Assembly (NCBI RefSeq): GCF_000062885.1
Contig: NC_009142.1
Coordinates: 7,987,584 to 8,051,583, forward strand
DNA from: Saccharopolyspora erythraea NRRL 2338
Lineage (GTDB): Bacteria; Actinomycetota; Actinomycetes; Mycobacteriales; Pseudonocardiaceae
Direction: 5' to 3'
Length of the DNA: 64,000 nucleotides
The notes under the pieces: generated by a model
The model's database searches: none
Told to the model about the DNA's origin: nothing
Seen by the model: only the letters and a program-made list of their open reading frames with translations
In this document: in pieces, positions 17,952 through 26,005 of the stretch
Position numbering within the stretch: position 1 is the stretch's first letter
Layout: each line of letters opens with the position of its first letter
Program-made: the position numbers and the translations under genes

Positions 17952-20515
17952 TCAGTTCCCGGGGTGGCCCAGCTCGACGTCGTGGGCGACCTGCTCGCCC
18001 GCGACCCGCAGCGACGACGCGACCGGCGGATAGCCGGTGGCGATGACGGTGTACTCGCCCTCCGGCAGGTCGGTGAACTCGTAGCCGCCGTCGGCACCGG
18101 TGGTGGCCGCCGCGACGACCACGCCGTCGACGTCCAGCAGGGTGACCCTGGCGTCGGGCACCGGGGCGTCGAGCCCGGGAGCCCGCACGACGCCGCTGAG
18201 CGTCGTGCCGGCCTGCAACGCCACGTCCAGCTGCACCTGCTCGCCGTCGTCGACGTGGACCGAGGTCGCCGTCGGGCGGTAGCCGTCGGCGGTGACGGTC
18301 AGCGCGTACACGCCGCCGACCAGACCGCCGAACACGTACCGGCCGCCCTCGCCGGTGGCGCAGGAACCGATGACCTCGCCCCGGACGTCGGTGAGCAGCA
18401 CCATCGCGCCGGAGACCTCCCGCGCGCCGGCGCGGACCACGCCGCTGACCCCGCCCGCGCCGAACATCCGCACGTCGTGGGCCACCGGCCGGTCGCCGAT
18501 CACGACCATCGACGCGGTCGGCTGGTAGCTGCCGCCGGAGGCGATCAGCACGTAGCTGCCGCCGTGCGGGACCGCGAGGCGGTAGCGGCCGTCGCCCGAG
18601 GTGCGCACCCGGCCCGCCTGGCGCCCGCTGGAGTCGGTGAGGGTGAGCACCACGCCCTCGACCGGAGCGCCGGAAGCGTCTGTCACCGAACCGTGTAGGT
18701 GGAGATCGTCGAGGATTCCCGTCAACTGCACTCCTTCGGTGGTGTACGGCCGCGGCCTCACCGGCTCTGACCAGGCATCGGACCCGTTGTTCACAGAGTT
18801 GTCCACAGGTTCGCGGCGGCTGTGCACAGTGCCTTCGCGCACACCCCCAACCTGGGGATAGCCGCTGGTGGCGGCGGCTTCGTGCGCGCTGGTATCCACC
18901 GACTTGTCCACAGATTCGGCGGAGTTGTCCACAGCCCCCTGCGCGGGCTGTGAATCAACCGTGGTGCGCAGCGGGACCTCCTTGATGAACAGCACAGCTA
19001 GCAGCGTCACCACGGAGATGCACGCGGACACGAGGAAGATGTCCCCGATCGCGTCTCCGTAGGCGGCCCGGACCACGACCTGGACGGGCGCTGGCAGCGA
19101 GTCGATGTCGAGCGAACCGCCTCCGCCCGCTCCGGAGGCGGCGGGCGTTCCGGCCAGTCCCGCCACGATGTAGTCCGAGACGCGCGTCGCGAGGATCGCG
19201 CCCAGCACCGAGACGCCCGCCGAGCCGCCCAGCGTCCGGAAGAACGTCACGACCGAGGTGACCGACCCCATGTCCCGGCTGTCGGTGGTGTTCTGCACCG
19301 CCAGCACGAGGTTCTGCATCAGCGCGCCGACGCCGATGCCCATCATGGCCAGGTAGCAGCCGACCAGCACCAGGTTCGTCTCGTGGTCGATCGTGCTCAG
19401 CAGCGCCATCCCGGCCACCAGCACGATGCCGCCGCCGACCAGGAACGGCTTGATGCGCCCGGTGCGGCGGGAGATGATCTGGCCGGAGATCGTCGAGGAC
19501 AGGAACAGCCCGCCGACCATCGGCAGCGTCATCAGGCCGGCGTGGGTGGGGCTGAAGCTGCGCGCGATCTGGAAGTACTGGCCCAGGAAGACCGCGCCGC
19601 CGAACATCGCCGTACCGACCGCGACGGTGCCGATCGTGGCCAGGTGACGGTGCCGTTGCGGAACATCCGCAGCGGCACGATCGGCTCGCCGACCCTGCTC
19701 TCGATGATCACCGCCACGACCAGCGCCGCCACGCCGCCACCGACGAGGGCGGCGGTCTCCGGCGAGGCCCAGGCGAACTGCTTGCCCGCCATCGACACCC
19801 AGACCAGCAGCAGGCTCACACCGCCGACGAGGAACAGCGCGCCGAACCAGTCGATCTTGATGGGGCGCTTGACGACCGGCAGCTTCAGCGTGCGGCCCAG
19901 GACGATGAACGCGATGACCGCGATCGGCACCGTGACCCAGAAGCACCAGCGCCAGCCCAGCCACGGGGTGTCGACGATGACGCCGCCGACCAGCGGTCCG
20001 CTGACCGTGGCCACCGCGAAGGTCGCGCCGATGTAGCCGCTGTAGCGGCCGCGCTCGCGCGGCGAGACCATCGCGGCGATCACGACCTGGATCAGCGCCT
20101 GCAGCCCGCCCATGCCGATGCCCTGCACCGCGCGGAAGCCGATCAGCACCGGCATCGACTGCGCGAAGCCGCCGAGCACCGAGCCGACCGTGAAGATCGT
20201 GATGGCGAGCTGGTAGAGCGCCTTCTTGCTGAACAGGTCGGAGAGCTTGCCCCAGATCGGCGTGCTCGCGGTCGAGGTCAGCAGCATCGCGGTGACGACC
20301 CAGGTGTACTGGCTCTGGCTGCCGTTCAGATCGGCGAGGATGCGCGGCAGCGCGTTCGACACGATGGTCGAGCTGAGGATGGCGACCAGCAGGGCCAGCA
20401 TCAGGCCCGACATCGCCTCCATGATCTGCCGGTGGGTCATCGGCTCGGACGTCCCGTCCGCATGCGCGGGCGCGACCCGCTCGGGGGCCGCGTGCCGGAT
20501 CGTCGAGCTGGTCAT
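17952..20515 (-). pseudogene. MFS (DHA2-type) exporter with three C-terminal carboxypeptidase-regulatory-like domains, frameshifted
   Basis: Two frames together give one protein of about 854 residues. The first (20515 to about 19645) encodes the N-terminal MFS half up to PLRMFRNGTVT. The second (about 19641 to 17952) continues with LATIGTVAVGTAMFGG, the remaining helices, a Ser/Asp-rich linker with VDNS/VDKS repeats, then three beta domains of about 80 residues (each with a GxYxF/GRYRL core). Adding one C (ACCTGG to ACCCTGG) near 19643 restores the frame. It could be a true null mutation, a sequencing error in a short homopolymer, or slippage. DHA2 exporters have 14 helices, so the beta domains should be cytoplasmic. 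It follows the MarR gene with a one-base overlap. Confidence 0.75.
18787..18933 (-). other. Cluster of DnaA-box-like sequences inside the MFS linker
   Basis: TTGTCCACA, the high-GC actinobacterial DnaA box, occurs at 18799-18807, 18904-18912 and 18925-18933, and TTGTTCACA (one change) at 18787-18795, all in one orientation. They coincide with VDN/VDK codons, each preceded by a T-ending codon (CCT, TCT, GCT), which are otherwise rare here. No dnaA or dnaN gene is nearby, so this is not oriC. Confidence 0.55.
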
Positions 20516-21222
20516 CAGGCTCCTTCCGTCGTCGTGGGCGTTTGCGCCGCGGGCGCGGGCGTCGCGGCCGGCGCGGGTTGTCGAGGTGCGGGCCGCTCAG
20601 GCGTGGGCCGCTCGGGTGCGGGCGGCTCGGGTGCGGGCGGCTGTGGCGTGGGCCGCTCGGACCCGGGGTGTTCGGGTGCGGGCCGCTCGGCTGCGGGCGT
20701 CGCCGCGGAGGACGTGGGCTCCGCGCCGGTGGACGGCTCGGCGCCCCGCCGCGCGTCCGCCGGGACCTCCTCCTGCGCGTGGGCCGCGCGGTGCAGGTCT
20801 TTCGCCGCCGTCGACAGGAGGTCGACCAGCCGCCGGACGGCGTCGTCGTCCCACTCGCTCAGCGCCCGGCTGAGCCACTCCGCCTTGCGGCGCTCCAGCG
20901 CGGCGAGCGCGCGCTCGCCGTCGGGCGTCGCGCGCAGCAGCGAGACCCGCCGGTCGGCGGGGTCGGGGCGGCGCGTGATCATCCCGGCCTGTTCGAGCTG
21001 GTGCACCTGCCTGCTGACCACCGAGGCGTCGACGACCCGGTGCTGGGCGAGGTCGGAGGCCCGGCACTCGCCGCGGTACACGAGCTCGGCCAGCAGACCG
21101 GTCGCGGCGTAGGGCACTTCGTCGTTGAACTGGAAGCCTTTCTGCAACGCCACGTGCTTGAGGCCGACCAGGAAGCGCAGCGGGCGCAGCAGCTCGCTGC
21201 AGAGTTCAGGCGTGGGTCCCAT
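20515..21222 (-). CDS. MarR family regulator with Pro/Glu-rich C-terminal tail
   Basis: A 235-residue regulator. Residues 1-165 are a MarR winged helix (LLAELVYRGECRASDLAQHRVVDASVVSRQVHQLEQAGMI, then RRPDPADRR in the wing). The last 70 residues are a low-complexity tail of PAPE/PTPE repeats written by imperfect 15-base DNA repeats, probably disordered. The stop overlaps the exporter start by one base (TGATG at 20513-20517), so it controls an operon of MarR, MFS exporter and YceI protein. Two operator dyads lie over its promoter. Confidence 0.85.
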   Translation of the reverse strand: MGPTPELCSELLRPLRFLVGLKHVALQKGFQFNDEVPYAATGLLAELVYRGECRASDLAQHRVVDASVVSRQVHQLEQAGMITRRPDPADRRVSLLRATPDGERALAALERRKAEWLSRALSEWDDDAVRRLVDLLSTAAKDLHRAAHAQEEVPADARRGAEPSTGAEPTSSAATPAAERPAPEHPGSERPTPQPPAPEPPAPERPTPERPAPRQPAPAATPAPAAQTPTTTEGA

Positions 21223-21236
21223 TGGCTACATCCCTT

Positions 21237-21283
21237 TAGTTGTTCGAGGCAACTATACAAAGGTTAGTTGCGTTAGGCAACTT
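21237..21283 (-). promoter_or_regulatory. Promoter with twin MarR-type operators
   Basis: Two copies of TAGTTG-N7-CAACT(A/T) lie at 21237-21255 and 21265-21283, 28 bases apart, that is, nearly three helical turns on one face. On the minus strand, TTGCCT (21275-21280) and TATAGT (21252-21257) are spaced 17 bases, a good promoter; each box overlaps one dyad. This predicts tight autorepression of the MarR-exporter-YceI operon. Confidence 0.75.
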
Positions 21284-21368
21284 GATGGCAGTCGAACGAT
21301 TGCCGTGTGAGGTGGATCAACAAGAAGGGAGAAGGGGCCGGACCACCAGACCGACACGCGGGCCGACA

Positions 21369-21470
21369 GCCGCGATCTACGCACCGACAGCCGGATTTGC
21401 CCACCGCAGCCGGGACCTACGGCCCAGCAGCCGGATCGGCCCACCGCCGCCGAGACCTGTGGCCTTCAGC
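21369..21470. repeat. Degenerate tandem repeat, about 20-bp unit
   Basis: About five imperfect units of the type CAGCCGG(A/G)(T/C)CTACG(C/G)CCA follow each other. No convincing protein is encoded. They run straight into a second array with a different unit. Confidence 0.5.
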
Positions 21471-21491
21471 CGGAAACCGCGCCACCAGGCG

Positions 21492-21705
21492 AAGCCGTGC
21501 GCCAGCAGCAGAGCCGTGCGCCGCTGCCCAAGCTGCGCGCCGCTACCCCAAGCCGCGCGCCGCCGCCGAAGCCATGTGCCACCAGCCGAAGCCATGTGCC
21601 ACCGCCCAAGCCGCACGCCGCCGCCCAAGCTGTGCGCCAGCAGCCCGAGCCGTGCGCCGCTATCCCAAGCCATGTGCCAGCAGCGGAACCGTGCCCCACC
21701 GCCGA
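21492..21705. repeat. Minisatellite-like tandem repeat, about 19-bp unit, eleven copies
   Basis: About eleven imperfect copies of AAGCC(G/A)TG(C/T)GCC(G/A)CC(G/A)CCC run head to tail with lengths of 18-20 bases. Because unit length varies by one or two bases, no reading frame is maintained. This argues against a protein repeat and for a DNA-level expansion in the gap between two MarR genes. Confidence 0.65.
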
Positions 21706-21813
21706 TTTCATGCGCGCCAAGACCGCGAGGGCCGCGCAGCGGCTGCCGCCGGGCCCGTCGTCCGCAGGTCACCGCAGGTCGCGGGACCGGCGGCCCGCTC
21801 GGCCATCAGAGGG

Positions 21814-22305
21814 TCACATCATGCCGTTCAGCTTGTTCAGCAGCCGGGCCATGTCCTTGAGGTCCTGCGTGGTCCAGCTCGCGAACTGGCCGTGCAGGTG
21901 CTTGCGCCGCTGGTTGCGGACCTGCTCCAGGCGGGCGCGCCCCAGCTCGGAGAGCTGGATGCGCCGGGCCCGGCCGTCGTCGGGGTCGGGCACCCGCTCC
22001 AGCAGGTCCAGCTCCACCAGCGTCGCGATCTGCCTGCTCACCGTGGACTTGTCCAGCCGCGTGCGGTCGGCGACGTCCATGCCCCGCAGCGGCCCGTGCT
22101 CGTCGACCATCAGCAGCAGGCTGTAGGAGGCCGGGTCGAGGTCCGGGTGCACCTGCTCGGCGACCATGCTCGACACGTTGCGCGCCCGGCGGAACATCAT
22201 CACGAGCTCGCGTTCGATGGACTCGGCCGCCGTGCGGCGGTCGATGCCCTCGTCCCGCACGCCACCGGCGGAGCCGGCAGCACCGGCCTCTTCCTGCTCG
22301 ATCAC
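21814..22305 (-). CDS. MarR family transcriptional regulator
   Basis: A 163-residue regulator with a winged helix: YSLLLMVDEHGPLRGMDVADRTRLDKSTVSRQIATLVEL, then RVPDPDDGRARRI in the wing and a C-terminal dimerisation helix. GTG 22305 is chosen because AGGAGA lies six bases before it; the frame is open further upstream without a good start. It is monocistronic, with the tandem repeats behind it. Its target is unknown; the adjacent MarR-MFS operon has its own regulator. Confidence 0.85.
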   Translation of the reverse strand: MIEQEEAGAAGSAGGVRDEGIDRRTAAESIERELVMMFRRARNVSSMVAEQVHPDLDPASYSLLLMVDEHGPLRGMDVADRTRLDKSTVSRQIATLVELDLLERVPDPDDGRARRIQLSELGRARLEQVRNQRRKHLHGQFASWTTQDLKDMARLLNKLNGMM

Positions 22306-22536
22306 GACTCTCCTACCGTCCGCGCTGGCGCGCTCCGCCGACCGGGGTCGCCCGCACGGCGACCCCGGTGACAGTATCTTGCGAAATGTCTGGCTTGGGC
22401 AGGTCGTGGCCCTGATCCCTTCGAGCGAACAGGGACATCCCGCCGAGTGGGAGGGGCCGGTCGACGCGGGAAGCACCACCGTCCCATCGCCCGCCCCTCG
22501 GACGCAGCCAGGCCCCGGCCCGGGCGTCGGCGTCGT

Positions 22537-23499
22537 CTAGCCCGCGCCGACCTCGGCGTCGACGCGGTGCCACGGCCGCGGCGTGCCCTTCGCCTCGAAG
22601 TAGTCGCCGCCCTTGCGCTTGATGTCGTCGGTGCCCCAGCTGCGTTGCCGCACGACCGGAGCCATCCGCGGGATGTGCTTGCGGCAGTGCACGTAGGACT
22701 CCTCGACCTGCACGACCACCCACCGCTCGGGCGTGCGGCCGCGGTCGAACTCCGCGGGCAGGGCCGGGTGGATGGCCCTCAGGTCCGGGTCCTCGACGAT
22801 GCGTGCCCTGCCGTTGACGTGCAGACCGATCAGGTCGGACACGAAGTCGCACATCAGGATCCCGATGTGCGGATTCTCACTGATGTTGCCGAGGCTGGCC
22901 AGCACGCCGTTGCCCCGGTACTCGGGGTAGGCGATGTGCCGGTCGTCGAGCACCTCGATGAAGCCCGGGGGACCGGCGCGCAGGCTGGAGTCGCACTCGC
23001 CACGCGAGTCGGAGGTGGCCACGAAGGCCATCTCCATCCGGGAGATGAACTCCTTCATCTGCGGGTTCAGGTGGTCGAGGACCTGGTCGTCGTAGAAGCG
23101 CCGGGCGCGCTTGGCGGTGCCGTATGCGCACTGCAGCAGGTGCTCACCCGCCGACCCGGGCAGCGCGGCGCCCTGGTGACCCTCCGTGAAGGGGTCGTTC
23201 GGGTCGTCGGAGCGGTTCGGGGAGTCCGCCCTCGCGGGCGACGGTTGCGGCTGGGACGGCCGCGCGGACGGAGGGTCGGCGAGCTCCAGCTCCAGCAGGT
23301 CGTCGTCGGCGGTGCCGCTCGGGGTGAGCTGCGGGAACACGGCTCCGGCCGGGGGGCGCAGGGGACCGGCGGCGGGACGCGCTGCTCCGGTCGTGGAGCG
23401 CACAGGGCCGGTCGGGGGACGAGGTGGGCCGGTCGGGGGACGCAAGCGGCCGGTCGGGGGTAAGTGGTCGGGGATCACGCGCCTCACCGTGTCACGCAT
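22537..23499 (-). CDS. Pyridoxamine 5'-phosphate oxidase-like FMN-binding protein
   Basis: About 320 residues. The C-terminal two thirds have the split-barrel flavin fold: EFISRMEMAFVATSDSRGECDSS, GFIEVLDDRHIAYPEYRGN, HIGILMCDFV and LHVNGRARIVEDP. The N-terminal 100 residues are low complexity, with PPTGP/RPPTG repeats, and probably disordered. The likely role is a flavin-dependent reductase or stress protein, but substrates of this subgroup are not defined. ATG 23499 is used; a TTG 13 codons upstream is possible. It is divergent from a flavohemoglobin, which suggests a shared nitrosative or oxidative stress role. Confidence 0.75.
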   Translation of the reverse strand: MRDTVRRVIPDHLPPTGRLRPPTGPPRPPTGPVRSTTGAARPAAGPLRPPAGAVFPQLTPSGTADDDLLELELADPPSARPSQPQPSPARADSPNRSDDPNDPFTEGHQGAALPGSAGEHLLQCAYGTAKRARRFYDDQVLDHLNPQMKEFISRMEMAFVATSDSRGECDSSLRAGPPGFIEVLDDRHIAYPEYRGNGVLASLGNISENPHIGILMCDFVSDLIGLHVNGRARIVEDPDLRAIHPALPAEFDRGRTPERWVVVQVEESYVHCRKHIPRMAPVVRQRSWGTDDIKRKGGDYFEAKGTPRPWHRVDAEVGAG

Positions 23500-23572
23500 C
23501 GCTTCGTTCGAACAGCGATGGCTACCAGGTTCGCCCAACGGAGACCCGGTTTATCAACAAGACGTAGTTAAA

Positions 23573-23591
23573 ATGCACTCAAAAGTGCCAT
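23573..23591. promoter_or_regulatory. Imperfect dyad in the AT-richer divergent promoter region
   Basis: GCACT-CAAA-AGTGC, flanked by ATxxAT, lies in the locally AT-rich 210 bases between the FMN-protein and flavohemoglobin genes. Flavohemoglobin promoters are often bound by a nitric-oxide sensor such as NsrR at AT-rich dyads; this site does not match a consensus I can recall well enough to name it. Confidence 0.35.
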
Positions 23592-23708
23592 CAAGGCGCA
23601 CGCGGCACAGCGGACACGTTAGGGTCCCCCCTAGTCGGGGGACGCTTGGCCGACAGCGACGTGCCCGAACGGTGCGACCGCCTACGTGGAGAAGACTGCG
23701 CCCGAACC

Positions 23709-24881
23709 ATGACAGCGAACGCCGTACTGAGCCCCGGTCCTCCCCCGAACCGCGAGCCATCACCCGGGGTCAGCCAGATGGTCCGCCTGATCCGCGAGAG
23801 CTGGGCCGAAGTGGAGCCGCAGGCCGATGACGTGGCCAGGTTCTTCTACGGCATGCTCTTCAGCCTCTCCCCGGCAACCCGCGACCTGTTCGCGGTGAAC
23901 ATGGAGGTGCAGCGCAGCCGGTTGCTGCGGGCGCTCGTCCACGTGATCCAGATGGTGGACCGCCCCGACGACCTGCTGCCGTTCCTGCACCAGCTCGGCC
24001 GGGACCACCGCAAGTTCGGCGTGGTCTCCGCGCACTACGAGGCGGTGGGGACCGCGCTGCTGGCCTCGATCAAGAAGCACGCGGGCCCGGCGTGGACCGA
24101 GAGCGTCGAGCGCGCCTGGGCCGAGGCCTACACCGTGATGGCCTCGGCGATGACCGAAGCGGCGGCCGCCGACGAGGGCCCCGCCTGGTACAACGGCGAG
24201 ATCGTGCACCACGAGCGGCTGAGCTGGGACGTCGCGATCGTGCGCGTGCAACCCGACCACCCGGTGCCATACCAGCCCGGGCAGTACGTCAGCGTCGAGG
24301 TTCCGCAGCGCCCGCGGCTGTGGCGCTACCTCACACCGGCCAACGCGCCGCGCGAGGACGGCACCATGGAGTTCCACATCAAGTCCGTGGAGGGCGGCTG
24401 GGTCAGCCGCGCGCTGGTCGGCCACGCCCGGCCGGGCGACACCTGGCGCATCGGTTCCCCGATGGGGCGGCTCAGCGTGGACCGCGAGCGCGACCGGGAC
24501 GTGCTGATGATCGCCGGAGGCACCGGCCTGACGCCGATGCGCGCGATCATCGACGACCTCGCCCAGTACGGCGACAACCCGCGCGTGCAGCTCTTCTACG
24601 GCGGACGCAACCGCGATGACCTCTACGACCTCGAGGGCCTGCAGCGCGTCGCGATGAGCAACCCGTGGCTGACGGTGACGCCAGTGCTGGAGAACGACCC
24701 GGGCGCCACCGGCGCCGAGCACGGCACGCTCGCCGACGTCGTGACCCGCTACGGCGCGTGGTCCGAACGCGACGTGCTGGTCAGCGGCTCACCGGCGATG
24801 ATCCGCGCGACCGTGTCGCGGATGCTGGTCGCGGGCACGCCGCTCGACCACATCCAGTACGACCCGTTCACGCTGGACTGA
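23709..24881 (+). CDS. Flavohemoglobin (nitric oxide dioxygenase type)
   Basis: A 390-residue three-domain protein: globin (about 20-160; FYGMLFSLSPATRDLF, proximal His in RDHRKFG), FAD-binding (WRYLTPAN, then GWVSRAL) and NAD-binding (IAGGTGLTPMRAI, LFYGGRNRDDLYD, then VSGSPAMI). Proteins of this type oxidise nitric oxide to nitrate using O2 and NAD(P)H in the cytoplasm; actinobacterial type II members may have other reductase roles. I use ATG 23709, although a TTG at 23646 is also possible. It is divergent from an FMN-binding protein. Confidence 0.88.
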   Translation: MTANAVLSPGPPPNREPSPGVSQMVRLIRESWAEVEPQADDVARFFYGMLFSLSPATRDLFAVNMEVQRSRLLRALVHVIQMVDRPDDLLPFLHQLGRDHRKFGVVSAHYEAVGTALLASIKKHAGPAWTESVERAWAEAYTVMASAMTEAAAADEGPAWYNGEIVHHERLSWDVAIVRVQPDHPVPYQPGQYVSVEVPQRPRLWRYLTPANAPREDGTMEFHIKSVEGGWVSRALVGHARPGDTWRIGSPMGRLSVDRERDRDVLMIAGGTGLTPMRAIIDDLAQYGDNPRVQLFYGGRNRDDLYDLEGLQRVAMSNPWLTVTPVLENDPGATGAEHGTLADVVTRYGAWSERDVLVSGSPAMIRATVSRMLVAGTPLDHIQYDPFTLD

Positions 24882-25500
24882 GCGCGGGGACGTCACGAGG
24901 AACGCGGGACGGTCGCAAGGCGGCGGACGTCTCCGCGTGGCCTCCCGGGCAGAGCACATCGTTGGGCGCGGACAGGTCGCTCTGCCTGGGAACGTCGCCG
25001 GACCGGTGAGGCCACACGCGACAGCGTCTCGCCGGGGAGGCACCGGACGTCCGTCCAGGCGTGCGACTGCATCTGGGCGACCTTGGTGATTCCGGCGACG
25101 CCGGGAGATCGTGGCCGCGGCACACGCCGGGCACAGCCGTGCCGCTCGGTTCCTGGAGAGCGGAGCCAAGATCATCGAGGCCGAATACCGGCAATGCGGA
25201 CCGGGGCTCACCCGACAGGCAGCGCCACAGCCGCCGCCAAGGCCCGCCGCAGATCACCGCCAGTGCGAGCTGCGGGGTACCGCCAGCCAGCGTTGCGGTC
25301 ACCCGCGTGCTGTGAGCTACCGGTAGCCCCTACCGGTTTGAGTGCGGCACACACGCCGCAGCGAGAGTCTACTTAGGACGCGGGCGCAGGCCCCGCCTCT
25401 GCGTCGGCCCACGGACACATCCGGACCGAACCGCCGCTCCGGCCGACATCGCCAGTCCAGCTAGTCCTGCCGGGTCCGCTCCTGACCCGGTGCCCCCAAC
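24882..25500. other. Long intergenic region without recognised gene
   Basis: About 620 bases between the flavohemoglobin and the end of the dnaK operon. Open frames on both strands are short, have no ribosome site and look like no known protein. A perfect 12-base palindrome, GCTACCGGTAGC, lies at 25316-25327, followed by CCTACCGGT. It could hold a small RNA or gene remains; the sequence alone does not show which. Confidence 0.45.
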
Positions 25501-25506
25501 ATGACA

Positions 25507-25533
25507 GTGCCGCCCCCGCGTGGGGGGCGGCAC
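25507..25533 (-). terminator. Terminator of the dnaK operon
   Basis: A perfect 11-base-pair stem (GTGCCGCCCCC and its complement) with a five-base loop, beginning eight bases beyond the hspR stop codon. No T tract follows, as is usual in high-GC actinobacteria. Confidence 0.7.
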
Positions 25534-25540
25534 GGCGTGG

Positions 25541-26002
25541 TCAGCGCTTGCGGTCGGGTTTCCAGACGACCAGCGCGGTTTCCTGGCGAACCGGAACGAG
25601 GTCGCGGCGGTACGAGGCGTGCACCTGCGCCGCCGCCTGCTCCGCGGCGGCGTGCGCCGCGGCGACCTCGGTCATCAGCTCCTGCACCTTCTCGCGCAGC
25701 GCGTCGACCTCGTTCTCCAGTTCGATGATGCGTTTGATGCCCGCGAGGTTGACGCCCTCCTCCTGGGAGAGCCGCTGGACCTCGCGCAGCAGGGCGATGT
25801 CACGCGCCGAGTACCGGCGCCCGCCCGCCGCGGTCCGTCCGGGAGAGACCAGGCCGAGCCGGTCGTAGCTGCGCAGCGTCTGGGCGTGCAGCCCGGACAG
25901 CTCGGCGGCCACCGAGATCACGAAGACCGGCGTGTCCTCGTTGGCACCTGGCGGGAACCCGACCGTCATGCTCAGCTTCGTGCGACTCCGACCGGTGGTC
26001 AT
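25541..26002 (-). CDS. hspR: Heat shock repressor HspR (MerR superfamily)
   Basis: A 153-residue repressor. The MerR-like helix-turn-helix (FVISVAAELSGLHAQTLRSYDRLGL) is followed by GRRYSARDI, a coiled coil (about 85-125), and the C-terminal LVVWKPDRKR tail typical of HspR. It binds HAIR elements with DnaK as co-repressor and releases them when DnaK is titrated by unfolded protein. It is the last gene of the dnaK operon, three bases after dnaJ. HAIR sites before dnaK (two) and clpB (one) define its targets in this window. A second ATG 11 codons in is an alternative start. Confidence 0.95.
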   Translation of the reverse strand: MTTGRSRTKLSMTVGFPPGANEDTPVFVISVAAELSGLHAQTLRSYDRLGLVSPGRTAAGGRRYSARDIALLREVQRLSQEEGVNLAGIKRIIELENEVDALREKVQELMTEVAAAHAAAEQAAAQVHASYRRDLVPVRQETALVVWKPDRKR

Positions 26003-26005
26003 GCC

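Noticed and set aside
18787-18933. Replication origin
   Set aside because: The DnaA boxes lie within a coding region, all in one orientation, without dnaA, dnaN or an AT-rich unwinding segment nearby.
21466-21720. A repeat protein encoded across the tandem array
   Set aside because: Repeat units differ in length by one or two bases so the frame changes between units; no start signal.
24868-25302. A 144-codon minus-strand frame in the gap after the flavohemoglobin
   Set aside because: No ribosome site, no recognisable fold, and Pro/Arg/Ser-rich composition like random GC-rich DNA; the region is reported as without a recognised gene.
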